Origin: Flavipsychrobacter sp.
GTDB lineage: Bacteria > Bacteroidota > Bacteroidia > Chitinophagales > Chitinophagaceae
Direction: 5' to 3'
Assembly (NCBI GenBank): GCA_031292525.1
Contig: JARLGY010000050.1
Coordinates: 62,001 to 126,000, forward strand
DNA: 64,000 bases
How positions within the stretch are numbered: the first letter of the stretch is position 1; each line of letters begins with the position of its first letter. Both the position numbers and the translations under genes were made by a program. Positions 26,752-35,398 of the stretch are shown here, piece by piece. The notes under the pieces were generated by a model. It had not been told where the DNA came from. It did not search any database and saw only the letters and a program-made list of their open reading frames with translations.

Positions 26752-27972
26752 TTAATCTATGGCTTGTTCCAGGTCTGCCAATATATCTTCTACGGTTTCA
26801 ATGCCTACACTCATTCTTATCAATCCATCTGTTATGCCATACTTAATACGGTTCTCGCGGGACACACCTACATGTGTGGTGGATGCCGGATGAGAAACCA
26901 ATGTGTCGCACGTGCCTAATGACACAGCACTGATGCAAATCTTTAGTTTGTTGATGAATGCTACTCCTGCATCAAAGCCTCCTTTCAGCTCAAAGCTCAG
27001 CATCGCGCCAGGATGCTTCATTTGCTTTTTGGCTATTTCATAGTCAGGATGGCTTTTTAGACCCAGGTAATTTACGTGCGCTACATTTTTGTTCTGTGCA
27101 AGGAACGCAGCTACTTTTTCGGCATTAGCACAATGCCTGTCCATGCGCAGGCTTAGTGTACGCAAGCCATTTGTAAGCAGGTACGCTTCAAAAGCATTGC
27201 TATTACCACCTAGCAGACGGTGCGTTTTGGTCACAATGCCATTCATCTTTTCTAAGTCACGACCTATTACTACACCCCCTACAGCAGTACCATGGCCATT
27301 CAGAAATTTAGTAGTGGAGTGCATTACAAAATCAACATCATATTTAAATGGTTGTTGCAGGTATGGTGTGGCAAACGTGTTATCTGCGCACACGGTAAGT
27401 CCATATTTTTTACCCAAGGCAGCTAACGATGCAAGATCGATACATTGCAAAGTTGGGTTAGCAGGTGTTTCCAGGTACATCATCTTTATGGTGCTGTCTG
27501 CCTTTATTACTTCTTCTACTTTATTTATATCGTGAAAGTCAACAATTATAGACGCGATACCCAGGCCAGGCAATATTTTATCTACAAGTTCCTGCATGCC
27601 ACCATATAGCGATTGATTGGCAATGATCTTATCTCCGGCTTTTACATTACTCAATACCATAGTGGTAATTGCAGCCATGCCAGATGCATGCAAAATGGCT
27701 TTAAGCTGTAGGGGCGTTCCATCAGCATTTGTGAGTCCATAGGCTTCCAAGAGCGCAATGCGGTCTTCGGCTTCGTTAATTGTAGGATTGCCGAAGCGGC
27801 CATATACATATCCTTTTTCTTCCTGCTTAAAAATGGCTATTGCCTGTTCTGCACTGTCGAAGGTATAAGTGCTGGTAGCATATATGGGAGTAAGGTGTGC
27901 TCTGTTGCTTTCGGCTACATGGCCGCCATGTATGCATATCGTTTCAAACCCGGCGTTTGTATTGTCTGCCAT
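26752..27972 (-). CDS. Cys/Met metabolism PLP-dependent enzyme (methionine gamma-lyase or cystathionine synthase/lyase-like)
   Basis: A 406-residue fold-type I PLP enzyme. The family hallmarks are ICIHGG near the start, YGRFGNPTINEAEDRIA, the tyrosine stacking PLP in NQSLYGGMQ (Tyr123), ETPANPTL, CADNTFATPYLQ, and the PLP lysine in HSTTKFLNGHG (Lys222). The C-terminal ISAVSLGTCDTLVSHPASTTH is also typical. The cysteine that follows YG in well-studied methionine gamma-lyases is glycine here, so simple transfer of that name is unsafe. Cystathionine gamma-lyase/synthase or O-acyl-homoserine sulfhydrylase activity remains possible. Confidence 0.88.
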   Translation of the reverse strand: MADNTNAGFETICIHGGHVAESNRAHLTPIYATSTYTFDSAEQAIAIFKQEEKGYVYGRFGNPTINEAEDRIALLEAYGLTNADGTPLQLKAILHASGMAAITTMVLSNVKAGDKIIANQSLYGGMQELVDKILPGLGIASIIVDFHDINKVEEVIKADSTIKMMYLETPANPTLQCIDLASLAALGKKYGLTVCADNTFATPYLQQPFKYDVDFVMHSTTKFLNGHGTAVGGVVIGRDLEKMNGIVTKTHRLLGGNSNAFEAYLLTNGLRTLSLRMDRHCANAEKVAAFLAQNKNVAHVNYLGLKSHPDYEIAKKQMKHPGAMLSFELKGGFDAGVAFINKLKICISAVSLGTCDTLVSHPASTTHVGVSRENRIKYGITDGLIRMSVGIETVEDILADLEQAID

Positions 27973-28000
27973 TAATATGAGGTTGGTTCAAATAATGCGG

Positions 28001-28008
28001 CAAAGTTA
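28001..28008 (-). promoter_or_regulatory. Possible -7 element for the PLP enzyme gene
   Basis: The minus strand reads TAACTTTG, matching TAnnTTTG, 28 bp ahead of the start codon of the Cys/Met enzyme. No clear -33 TTTG box is seen. Confidence 0.35.
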
Positions 28009-28054
28009 CTATTATATTAAACTGCCGTTGGTGTAAAGATATTTTGAGGGTAGC

Positions 28055-28924
28055 CTATGCCTGGGTGCTTGTGTTGTTGAGGACCAGATTGTCTATTAGG
28101 CGCACCTCTCCCAGCCGGACAGCTATCAGCGCGACCATGGGGGGGGCTGGGGTATAGTTGTTTAGCAGGGTAAGATCGTCAGCATTCGCAAGTGCTATGT
28201 ATTCAGGAATAAAACCTTTTGCGGCGAGCAGGTCGGTGCACTCTTTCTTAACAACCTCAAAAGTTGCTGTATCAGCTTTACTCTCAATAGAAACCAGGCA
28301 CTGGTATATGCAGCCTGCAAGCATGCGTTGTGGTTCGGTAAGGCGCCTGTTGCGCGAGCTCATGGCTAGTCCGTCAGCTTCGCGTACTGTGGGGCAAATA
28401 TGCAATCTTATCTTATCCTGCAACCCTGTTATCGCTAGCAGTTTTTTTATCACCATGCATTGCTGGTAATCTTTTTGACCCATGTACACATTTTGGGGGT
28501 GCACGGCGTCGAACAATAGCGATACGACTTGCCCAACCCCTTTGAAATGCCCGGGGCGTTGTGCACCTTCCAGTATGGTATCCAGGTACCCAAAATCAAA
28601 TACAGGGCTTTTATCTGTGCCTTCGGGATATATTTCTTCTATTCCTGGTAGAAATAAAACGTCGCAACCGGCTTCCACCAGCATGCCAATATCTTCGTTT
28701 ACTGTAACAGGATATTTTTCATAGTCTTTCTTGTCATTGAACTGGGTGGGGTTCACAAAAATGCTGCATACCACCAGGTCTTTATTATTAAGTGCGGTAT
28801 TTATTAATGATATATGCCCTGCATGCAATGCACCCATGGTAGGTATAAAGCCAATATTGCGGCCTGCAATGCGCTCTGAAGTGATATATTGCTGTAAATC
28901 AGCAGTTTTTTTAAAGATAACCAT
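28055..28924 (-). CDS. panC: Pantoate--beta-alanine ligase
   Basis: Joins pantoate and beta-alanine with ATP to give pantothenate. A 289-residue protein with all landmarks: FIPTMGALHAGHISLI (HxGH nucleotide site), VCSIFVNPTQFN, DVLFLPGIEEIYPEG, RPGHFKGVGQVVSLLF, VYMGQKDYQQ and the KMSKS-like MSSRNRRLT. Length agrees with E. coli PanC (283). It is divergent from the glycogen-synthase-like gene, an arrangement often seen in Chitinophagaceae-type genomes. Confidence 0.96.
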   Translation of the reverse strand: MVIFKKTADLQQYITSERIAGRNIGFIPTMGALHAGHISLINTALNNKDLVVCSIFVNPTQFNDKKDYEKYPVTVNEDIGMLVEAGCDVLFLPGIEEIYPEGTDKSPVFDFGYLDTILEGAQRPGHFKGVGQVVSLLFDAVHPQNVYMGQKDYQQCMVIKKLLAITGLQDKIRLHICPTVREADGLAMSSRNRRLTEPQRMLAGCIYQCLVSIESKADTATFEVVKKECTDLLAAKGFIPEYIALANADDLTLLNNYTPAPPMVALIAVRLGEVRLIDNLVLNNTSTQA

Positions 28925-28977
28925 GCTTTGTTTTATAACTATTACTGCAAAGTAAAGGTTGGAATTTAATATTTTCG

Positions 28978-28985
28978 TAATTTTG
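28978..28985 (+). promoter_or_regulatory. Possible -7 element in the panC / GT5 divergent region
   Basis: TAATTTTG matches TAnnTTTG and lies 54 bp ahead of the GT5-like gene. The nearest TTG upstream is only 16 bp away, shorter than the usual 19-21, so it is a weak call. Confidence 0.35.
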
Positions 28986-29039
28986 CAGACAATTTCAGCA
29001 TAAGATTATATTTATTCGTTTCTAATCTAATACATACGC

Positions 29040-29867
29040 ATGTCTGCAGACACAAAAAAACGTGTTTTAATTATTGCTAATGAACTGTCTCCTTACATTG
29101 AGTTTACAGACTTTGCACAGATTTTAAACAAACTTGCGATCAAGACCTTCGACGCTGGTATCGAGGTTCGTGTCATTATGCCACGTTTTGGCATGATAAA
29201 CGAGCGTCGCCATCGTTTGCACGAGGTTGTTCGCTTGTCTGGCATTAATGTCATCATAGATAAGGATGATTACCCCCTCATCATAAAGGTAGCCTCTTTG
29301 CCTAGTGCAAGGCTGCAGGTCTACTTTATGGATAACGAAGATTACTTTAAAAGAAAAGCAGTATTTCGCGATGACCAGGATACCTTCTTTGATGATAACG
29401 CCGAACGTATGATATTTTTCTGCAAAAGCGCGTTGGAAACAGTGAAGAAATTTGGATGGCCTCCGCATGTCATCCACTGCCATGGTTGGATGACTTCTCT
29501 TTTGCCTTTGTATTTAAAGACTGCTTATAAAAAAGAACCTGTTTTCAGCTATTCAAAGGTTGTATATACCGCACAGGCCGACCAGTTCACAGAACAATTG
29601 AATCCTAATTTCATTAAAAAGGCGATCATTAATAATGAAATAAAAGAGAAAGACTTTGAACATTATAAGAATGGCACAAATACTGCTCTTACAATGGGAG
29701 CCGCCAAGTGTGCTGATGTCGTGATCTTCGGCGATGATAAAGCGCCAAAAGAGGTTGTAGATGAAATAAAGCCAAGCAGATATAAAAAAGTAATTAAGTA
29801 CGAAGAGAGTTGGAAAGAGGATATTACACCATTACTGGACCTTTATAAAAGCTTAACAGAGTCTTAG
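29040..29867 (+). CDS. Glycogen/starch-synthase-like protein, N-terminal domain only
   Basis: A 275-residue protein corresponding to the N-terminal Rossmann half of GT5 glycogen synthases: VLIIANELSPYIEFTDFAQIL, AGIEVRVIMPRFGMI, DNEDYFKRKAVF, FCKSALETVKKFGWPPHVIHCHGWMTSLLPLYL (in parts). The ADP-glucose-binding C-terminal GT-B domain is absent, and the usual KxGGL of active synthases is replaced (EFTDFAQ). It is therefore unlikely to be a normal glycogen synthase, and a regulatory or binding role is more plausible. It is followed 30 bp later by the DUF4270 lipoprotein gene and then glmS, a linkage I recall as recurring in Bacteroidota. Confidence 0.85.
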   Translation: MSADTKKRVLIIANELSPYIEFTDFAQILNKLAIKTFDAGIEVRVIMPRFGMINERRHRLHEVVRLSGINVIIDKDDYPLIIKVASLPSARLQVYFMDNEDYFKRKAVFRDDQDTFFDDNAERMIFFCKSALETVKKFGWPPHVIHCHGWMTSLLPLYLKTAYKKEPVFSYSKVVYTAQADQFTEQLNPNFIKKAIINNEIKEKDFEHYKNGTNTALTMGAAKCADVVIFGDDKAPKEVVDEIKPSRYKKVIKYEESWKEDITPLLDLYKSLTES

Positions 29868-29897
29868 TAATTCTTTTCTCACTTTCACGGTAAAATA

Positions 29898-31355
29898 ATG
29901 ATTTTGAAGCAATACATAAAAAGTATAGTCGGGGTATTTATAGTTGGTATAATCATAGCTATAACTCAACTTGGCTGTAAAGAACATACTATTATCAGCT
30001 CAGGCTTTGCACCAGGTATCAACAACGTGGATATCTTCACCAAAAGCTTTTCTGTACTTACTAAAACAAAGTATTATGATTCTGTGATCACCAGCAATGC
30101 TTTGTCATATATATACATGGGCATAGGTGTAGCTCAGGATCCTCAAGTAGGTAAAACTAATGCTGGCCTATATTTCCAGGTAATACCAGGTGTGAAAAAT
30201 ACTGGCTATTCAAATTATACAATAGACTCGGCATTTATTATTTTGCCTTATAGTGGTTTTACATATGGCGACAACACTGACAAGTTAGCTACAAAATCAT
30301 TTTCTGTTTATGGTATTACAGATCCCTCCTTTTCTTTAAATAATAGTAGTGGTACACCCACTGATTATTTTGGCAGCTATCCAACTGCAGCTGGAAATTA
30401 TTATTTCACATCGGCACCTATCAATATATATAATTTAAACACTCTTGACTCTTTTAATGTGGGTGGTGTTAACTATCATCCGCATATGCGCCTTAAAATA
30501 AATCTTAATGATCCCAGGGCTATGAAGTTAATACACGATCTGGAACATACTGATTCTATAACAGCGGATTATCCATCTTATGTAACGGCCTTTCCTGGTA
30601 TTTATATACAAGAGTTAGATACAACAACATCAAATCATTCTACTACTATTCCTTATTTCCAGCTAGACAATGAAGGTACCACTAACTATGATGGTGCAAA
30701 TGTGTTGTTGTATGTACATGCTGATACAGTTGCTTCTCAACTAACTTTCTATTTTAGTTCTCAGTATTGTGCACACTATAACAGGGTCACACATCAATAT
30801 AATTCCAGTGCTACCAATACTTATTTTAAGTCAACAGCTGCATCAGATGCTAACGTATTGTTAGAGAACGGACCTGGCGCTGTAATAGACGTAAAAATAG
30901 GAGGGATACAATCGCTTGTTCAGCCCGATCCTATAACACACATAGTAAAAACTCCAATTGTTAATCAGGCACAACTGAAATTTACTGTAAGCCAGCCCAG
31001 TGCGGCTTACTTGCCCCCTTTTTCCACCTATCCCTATAGTGTGAATACAGTAGCAGGTTTCGATGTTTTGAGTGAGGTGGCAGACAGGTATCCGGTAACA
31101 AGTATATATCCGTTGGGTTTCATAGACGGGTCTAGAGATTCTGTTATGATTAACAATGTAATACACTATTCATACACATTAAATGTTCCCCGAGAACTGC
31201 AGCTAGCGCTTTCAAATAAATTGGATACCTTACATTTACGTATCAATGGTGGTACTAATTATTGGGGTGCATTCCGGGCAATAATAGGTGGTGGCAATAA
31301 CCCGGATACTACTTTGAAAATGAAGTTTAATGTGGTTTATTCAAAATTAAAATAA
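29898..31355 (+). CDS. DUF4270 lipoprotein
   Basis: A 485-residue lipoprotein: the hydrophobic N-terminus ends in the lipobox QLGC with Cys27 as the lipidated residue, so it sits in an outer or inner membrane facing the periplasm or surface. The rest is beta-rich with Ser/Thr/Asn and matches the DUF4270 pattern (AFIILPYSGFTYGDN, YLPPFSTYPYSVNTV, VPRELQLALSNKLDTLHLRI in part, ending MKFNVVYSKLK). Function unknown. It is 12 bp before glmS and 30 bp after the GT5-like gene, hence a probable operon. Confidence 0.85.
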   Translation: MILKQYIKSIVGVFIVGIIIAITQLGCKEHTIISSGFAPGINNVDIFTKSFSVLTKTKYYDSVITSNALSYIYMGIGVAQDPQVGKTNAGLYFQVIPGVKNTGYSNYTIDSAFIILPYSGFTYGDNTDKLATKSFSVYGITDPSFSLNNSSGTPTDYFGSYPTAAGNYYFTSAPINIYNLNTLDSFNVGGVNYHPHMRLKINLNDPRAMKLIHDLEHTDSITADYPSYVTAFPGIYIQELDTTTSNHSTTIPYFQLDNEGTTNYDGANVLLYVHADTVASQLTFYFSSQYCAHYNRVTHQYNSSATNTYFKSTAASDANVLLENGPGAVIDVKIGGIQSLVQPDPITHIVKTPIVNQAQLKFTVSQPSAAYLPPFSTYPYSVNTVAGFDVLSEVADRYPVTSIYPLGFIDGSRDSVMINNVIHYSYTLNVPRELQLALSNKLDTLHLRINGGTNYWGAFRAIIGGGNNPDTTLKMKFNVVYSKLK

Positions 31356-31367
31356 CTAATCTTTTCT

Positions 31368-33206
31368 ATGTGTGGAATTGTAGGCTATATAGGTAATAAA
31401 GAAGCGTTCCCCATTCTTATTAAAGGATTAAAAAGACTTGAATACAGAGGTTACGATAGCGCAGGCATAGCCCTGCTGAATGGAAGCATGAGTGTGTTCA
31501 AGAAGGCTGGTAAGGTGAGCGAACTTGAGAAAGTGACCGACGGCCAGCATGTTTCTGCCACCATAGGTATAGGTCATACCCGCTGGGCTACCCACGGCGA
31601 ACCCAATGATGTTAATGCGCATCCTCACCTTTCACAATCTGGCAGCTTGGCTATGATCCATAATGGAATCATAGAAAACTATGCTACTCTTAAAGAGGTG
31701 CTGAAAAAAAGAGGCTATGTTTTTCATTCAGATACGGATACGGAAGTATTGGTAAACCTGATAGAAGAAATAAAGAAACAGGAAAATACCAATCTTGAAG
31801 ATGCCGTACGCATTGCGCTGAACGAAGTTGTAGGCGCATATGCAATTGTAATATTGAATCGCGATAACCCAGACCAACTGATAGCCGCCCGTAAAGGAAG
31901 CCCTTTAGTTATAGGTATTGGAGACCAGGAATTTTATATCGCTTCAGATGCCTCGCCTATTATAGAATATACCAAGAACGTAGTATATCTGGATGACCAG
32001 GAGTATGCCATCATCAATCGTGATGGTACCTATACTATACGTACTTTGGGTAACATCGAAAAATCGCATGAGATCATAAAGCTTGAAATGTCTCTTGAAA
32101 ACATAGAGAAGGGTGGCTATGAGCACTTCATGCTGAAAGAAATATTTGAACAGCCAAGTGTAATAGCAGATAGTCTTCGAGGCCGTATGAGTGCACAACA
32201 TGGCTGGATAAAGCTGGGTGGGCTTGATGAATACATGAACAGGATAAACCAGGCAGAACGTTTTGTGGTTACTGCATGTGGTACCTCTTACCATTCGGGT
32301 CTTATTGCTGAATATCTGATAGAAGACCTTGCCCGTGTACAGGTTGAAGTGGAGTATGCATCAGAGTTCCGCTATCGCAATCCGATAATTGGTGAAAAAG
32401 ATGTGGTGATCGCTATCTCACAGTCTGGTGAAACCGCTGATACACTTGCAGCTATAGAATTGGCAAAAGACCGCCAGGCGCTTATTTATGGTATTTGCAA
32501 CGTTATCGGGTCTTCTATAGCCCGCGCATCACATGCGGGGTCTTATACCCATGCAGGTCCCGAAATTGGTGTTGCATCTACTAAAGCATTTTCTACCCAG
32601 GTAACTATACTTACACTTATAGCTTTACAAATGGGTATGACAAAGGGGACAATTTCCACGTCAAAGCTCAGGGCTATATTGTACGAGCTTGAAAACATAC
32701 CTAAAAAAATAGAAGAAGTATTAAAGCTGGACGACCAGATAAAGGAAATTGCCGCCCAGTTTAAGGATGCCCGCAATTTCTTGTACCTGGGGCGCGGTTA
32801 TAACTATCCCGTAGCGCTTGAAGGTGCACTAAAGCTGAAAGAAATATCATACATACATGCAGAAGGTTACCCGGCTGCAGAGATGAAGCACGGCCCAATT
32901 GCATTGATTGATGAAGATATGCCTGTAGTGTTCCTGGCCACAAACCAGAGCGCTTACGAAAAAATAGTTTCTAATATACAGGAAGTCAAAGCTCGTAAAG
33001 GACGCATCATAGCTGTAGTTAACAGGGGCGATACACAAATACGCGACCTCGCAGATCATGTTATAGAAGTGCCCGAAACAGAGGAAATATTATCACCTTT
33101 GATAACCATTGTGCCTTTGCAATTGCTGGCCTATCATATTGCAATAATGAGGGGCTGTAATGTAGATCAGCCACGTAACCTTGCAAAATCGGTTACAGTA
33201 GAGTAA
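31368..33206 (+). CDS. glmS: Glutamine--fructose-6-phosphate aminotransferase (isomerizing)
   Basis: Makes glucosamine 6-phosphate from fructose 6-phosphate and glutamine, first step toward UDP-GlcNAc for wall and LPS. The 612-residue protein has the N-terminal nucleophile Cys after the initiator Met (MCGIVGYIG), TRWATHGEPNDVNAHPH, and GAYAIVILN of the glutaminase domain. Two SIS domains follow (VTACGTSYHSGLIAEYL; AISQSGETADTLAA; YLGRGYNYPVALEGALKLKE; AEMKHGPIALID), ending in AKSVTVE. The 12-bp gap upstream leaves no room for a glmS ribozyme. Confidence 0.97.
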   Translation: MCGIVGYIGNKEAFPILIKGLKRLEYRGYDSAGIALLNGSMSVFKKAGKVSELEKVTDGQHVSATIGIGHTRWATHGEPNDVNAHPHLSQSGSLAMIHNGIIENYATLKEVLKKRGYVFHSDTDTEVLVNLIEEIKKQENTNLEDAVRIALNEVVGAYAIVILNRDNPDQLIAARKGSPLVIGIGDQEFYIASDASPIIEYTKNVVYLDDQEYAIINRDGTYTIRTLGNIEKSHEIIKLEMSLENIEKGGYEHFMLKEIFEQPSVIADSLRGRMSAQHGWIKLGGLDEYMNRINQAERFVVTACGTSYHSGLIAEYLIEDLARVQVEVEYASEFRYRNPIIGEKDVVIAISQSGETADTLAAIELAKDRQALIYGICNVIGSSIARASHAGSYTHAGPEIGVASTKAFSTQVTILTLIALQMGMTKGTISTSKLRAILYELENIPKKIEEVLKLDDQIKEIAAQFKDARNFLYLGRGYNYPVALEGALKLKEISYIHAEGYPAAEMKHGPIALIDEDMPVVFLATNQSAYEKIVSNIQEVKARKGRIIAVVNRGDTQIRDLADHVIEVPETEEILSPLITIVPLQLLAYHIAIMRGCNVDQPRNLAKSVTVE

Positions 33207-33259
33207 ATTGAACCTTTCTTATCTATCAATTATAACTAAAACAATAAAAAAGATTAAAA

Positions 33260-34513
33260 ATGCCATACCTGTTTACATCAGAATCTGTTTCAGAAGGCCA
33301 TCCGGACAAAGTAGCAGATCAAATTTCAGACGCATTAGTTGATAATTTTCTGGCTTGGGATCCCCAATCTAAAATAGCATGCGAAACTCTGGTTACTACT
33401 GGCCAGGTTATATTAGCTGGCGAAGTAAAATCTGCCTGCTACCTTGATGTACAGACCATAGCACGTGAAGTAATTGCCCGTATTGGTTACACTAAGAGCG
33501 AATATATGTTCGAAGCTAATTCATGTGGTGTGCTTTCTGCTATCCATGAGCAATCTGCAGACATTAACCAGGGTGTAGATAAGGCAAACAAAGAAGAGCA
33601 AGGCGCCGGTGATCAGGGGATGATGTTTGGTTACGCTACCAACGAAACTGATAACTACATGCCATTGGCGCTTGACCTAGCTCATAATCTGCTTCGTGAA
33701 CTGGCAGTATTACGTCGCGAAAACAAAGAAATGCAATATTTGCGTCCTGATGCCAAAAGCCAGGTAACACTTGAGTATAGCGATGATAATAAGCCTGTAC
33801 GTATAGATGCAATAGTGATCTCTACCCAGCACGATGATTTTGCTGATGAGAAAGCTATGCAGGAAAAAATTACTGCTGACGTTAAGAACATACTTATACC
33901 GCGTATTCTGAAGAATTATCCGCAGCATGTGCACTTGTTTAATGATGCTATCAAGTATCATGTTAACCCAACCGGTAAGTTTGTTATTGGTGGTCCGCAT
34001 GGCGATACTGGTCTTACTGGGCGTAAGATAATAGTAGATACTTACGGAGGCAAAGGTGCGCACGGTGGTGGTGCATTCAGTGGTAAAGATCCTAGCAAGG
34101 TAGATCGTTCAGCAGCATACGCTACACGCCATATTGCCAAGAATCTGGTTGCTGCAGGTGTAGCAGATGAGGTTTTGGTGCAGGTGTCTTATGCTATCGG
34201 TGTGGCAGAACCTATGGGAGTGTATGTAAATACCTATGGCACTGCAAAAGTAAATATGCACGATGGCGCAATAGCCAAAATAGTACAGGAAGTGTTTGAT
34301 ATGCGTCCTTACTTCATCGAAACTCGCCTGAAGCTGCGTCAGCCAATGTACAGCGAATGTGCAGCTTATGGCCACATGGGCCGGGTTCCTGAAACAGTAA
34401 GCAAGAGCTTTAAAACAGCCGATGGTAAAACAAAAACTGTTGACGTAGAGCTTTTTACATGGGAAAAACTGGACTTCGTAGATAAGGTAAAGGCTGCGTT
34501 CAAAATGGCATAG
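33260..34513 (+). CDS. metK: S-adenosylmethionine synthase
   Basis: Forms SAM from methionine and ATP. A 417-residue enzyme with [58 protein letters not shown] and [19 protein letters not shown], i.e. all the ATP, Met and Mg/K sites. It is about 30 residues longer than E. coli MetK through internal insertions common in Bacteroidota. It lies 53 bp behind glmS and ends at a clear rho-independent terminator. Confidence 0.97.
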   Translation: MPYLFTSESVSEGHPDKVADQISDALVDNFLAWDPQSKIACETLVTTGQVILAGEVKSACYLDVQTIAREVIARIGYTKSEYMFEANSCGVLSAIHEQSADINQGVDKANKEEQGAGDQGMMFGYATNETDNYMPLALDLAHNLLRELAVLRRENKEMQYLRPDAKSQVTLEYSDDNKPVRIDAIVISTQHDDFADEKAMQEKITADVKNILIPRILKNYPQHVHLFNDAIKYHVNPTGKFVIGGPHGDTGLTGRKIIVDTYGGKGAHGGGAFSGKDPSKVDRSAAYATRHIAKNLVAAGVADEVLVQVSYAIGVAEPMGVYVNTYGTAKVNMHDGAIAKIVQEVFDMRPYFIETRLKLRQPMYSECAAYGHMGRVPETVSKSFKTADGKTKTVDVELFTWEKLDFVDKVKAAFKMA

Positions 34514-34548
34514 GCATAAGCTAATAGCTTCACGATAATCATAATTTC

Positions 34549-34585
34549 AAAAGCCCGGAACTTGTATAAGTTTCCGGGCTTTTTT
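34549..34585 (+). terminator. Rho-independent terminator after metK
   Basis: AAGCCCGGAA (34551-34560) pairs with TTCCGGGCTT (34572-34581), the stem continues as CTT/AAG across a one-base bulge, and a T run follows. The flanking A and T runs let it work in both directions between metK and convergent dapF. Confidence 0.9.
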
Positions 34586-34609
34586 ATTGAATTTTAATGC
34601 CTTTTAAGT

Positions 34610-35380
34610 TTACCATATCCCTTCATATACAAAAGCAGCGGGTCCTTTCAATATTACATCAGTAGCCGTTGTGGGTGTTTGTTTCACAAAAGATACTTGC
34701 AATTTGCCACCTGGAGTATGTACGGTAGTTACATAGTCTCCCGTATTACTGCCAGTAGCGGCTATAGCAGTCGCTGTTACACCTGTACCACAACTTAGTG
34801 TCTCGTCTTCTACGCCACGTTCGTAAGTGCGTACCCAAAGGCTGCCATCTATCCACTGGGCAAAATTTGCATTAATGCCATTGGGAGCAAATTGAGGCAG
34901 GTTACGAATTCTTTTGCCTTCTGTATAGACAGGAAACTCATGAATATTCTCGATCCATGCCACATAGTGTGGTGATCCTGTGTTTAAAATATGGTGCCTA
35001 TCGCCACTAGCCATGTCATCTACATCCTGCATATGCAGGCTTATAGTCAGGTCTTCGTGAATGGTTGCCGTATGCGGGCCATCTATGGCAACAAAGCTTG
35101 TCTTATCTTTTATAATACCCAAACTATGGGCAAATGCTACTATGCACCTGCCTCCATTGCCACACATTGTGCTTTCCCCACCATCAGAATTATAATACAC
35201 CATCCTGAAATCGTACCCATCAGCCTGCTCCAGCAGCATAAGTCCATCGGCTCCAATTCCATAGCGCCTATGGCACATAGCGGCCACCTCTTTTTGCGAA
35301 AGTACCATCTCATGAACCCTGTTGTCTATGAGGATAAAATCGTTACCTGCACCATGGTATTTTGAAAATGCTATTGACAT
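34610..35380 (-). CDS. dapF: Diaminopimelate epimerase
   Basis: Interconverts LL- and meso-diaminopimelate for lysine and peptidoglycan. A 256-residue protein with FSKYHGAGNDFILID at the start, the first active-site Cys in STMCGNGGRCIVAFA, the second in ETLSCGTGVTATA, and GADGLMLLE. Slightly shorter than E. coli DapF (274). It starts 18 bp after the stop of the GWxTD gene. Confidence 0.96.
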   Translation of the reverse strand: MSIAFSKYHGAGNDFILIDNRVHEMVLSQKEVAAMCHRRYGIGADGLMLLEQADGYDFRMVYYNSDGGESTMCGNGGRCIVAFAHSLGIIKDKTSFVAIDGPHTATIHEDLTISLHMQDVDDMASGDRHHILNTGSPHYVAWIENIHEFPVYTEGKRIRNLPQFAPNGINANFAQWIDGSLWVRTYERGVEDETLSCGTGVTATAIAATGSNTGDYVTTVHTPGGKLQVSFVKQTPTTATDVILKGPAAFVYEGIW

Positions 35381-35398
35381 GATTTTATGTTATAAAGA

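Noticed and set aside
31356-31367. glmS ribozyme or other leader RNA before glmS
   Set aside because: Only 12 bp separate the preceding gene from glmS.
33207-33259. SAM riboswitch before metK
   Set aside because: The 53-bp gap is AT-rich, shows no stem and is too short.
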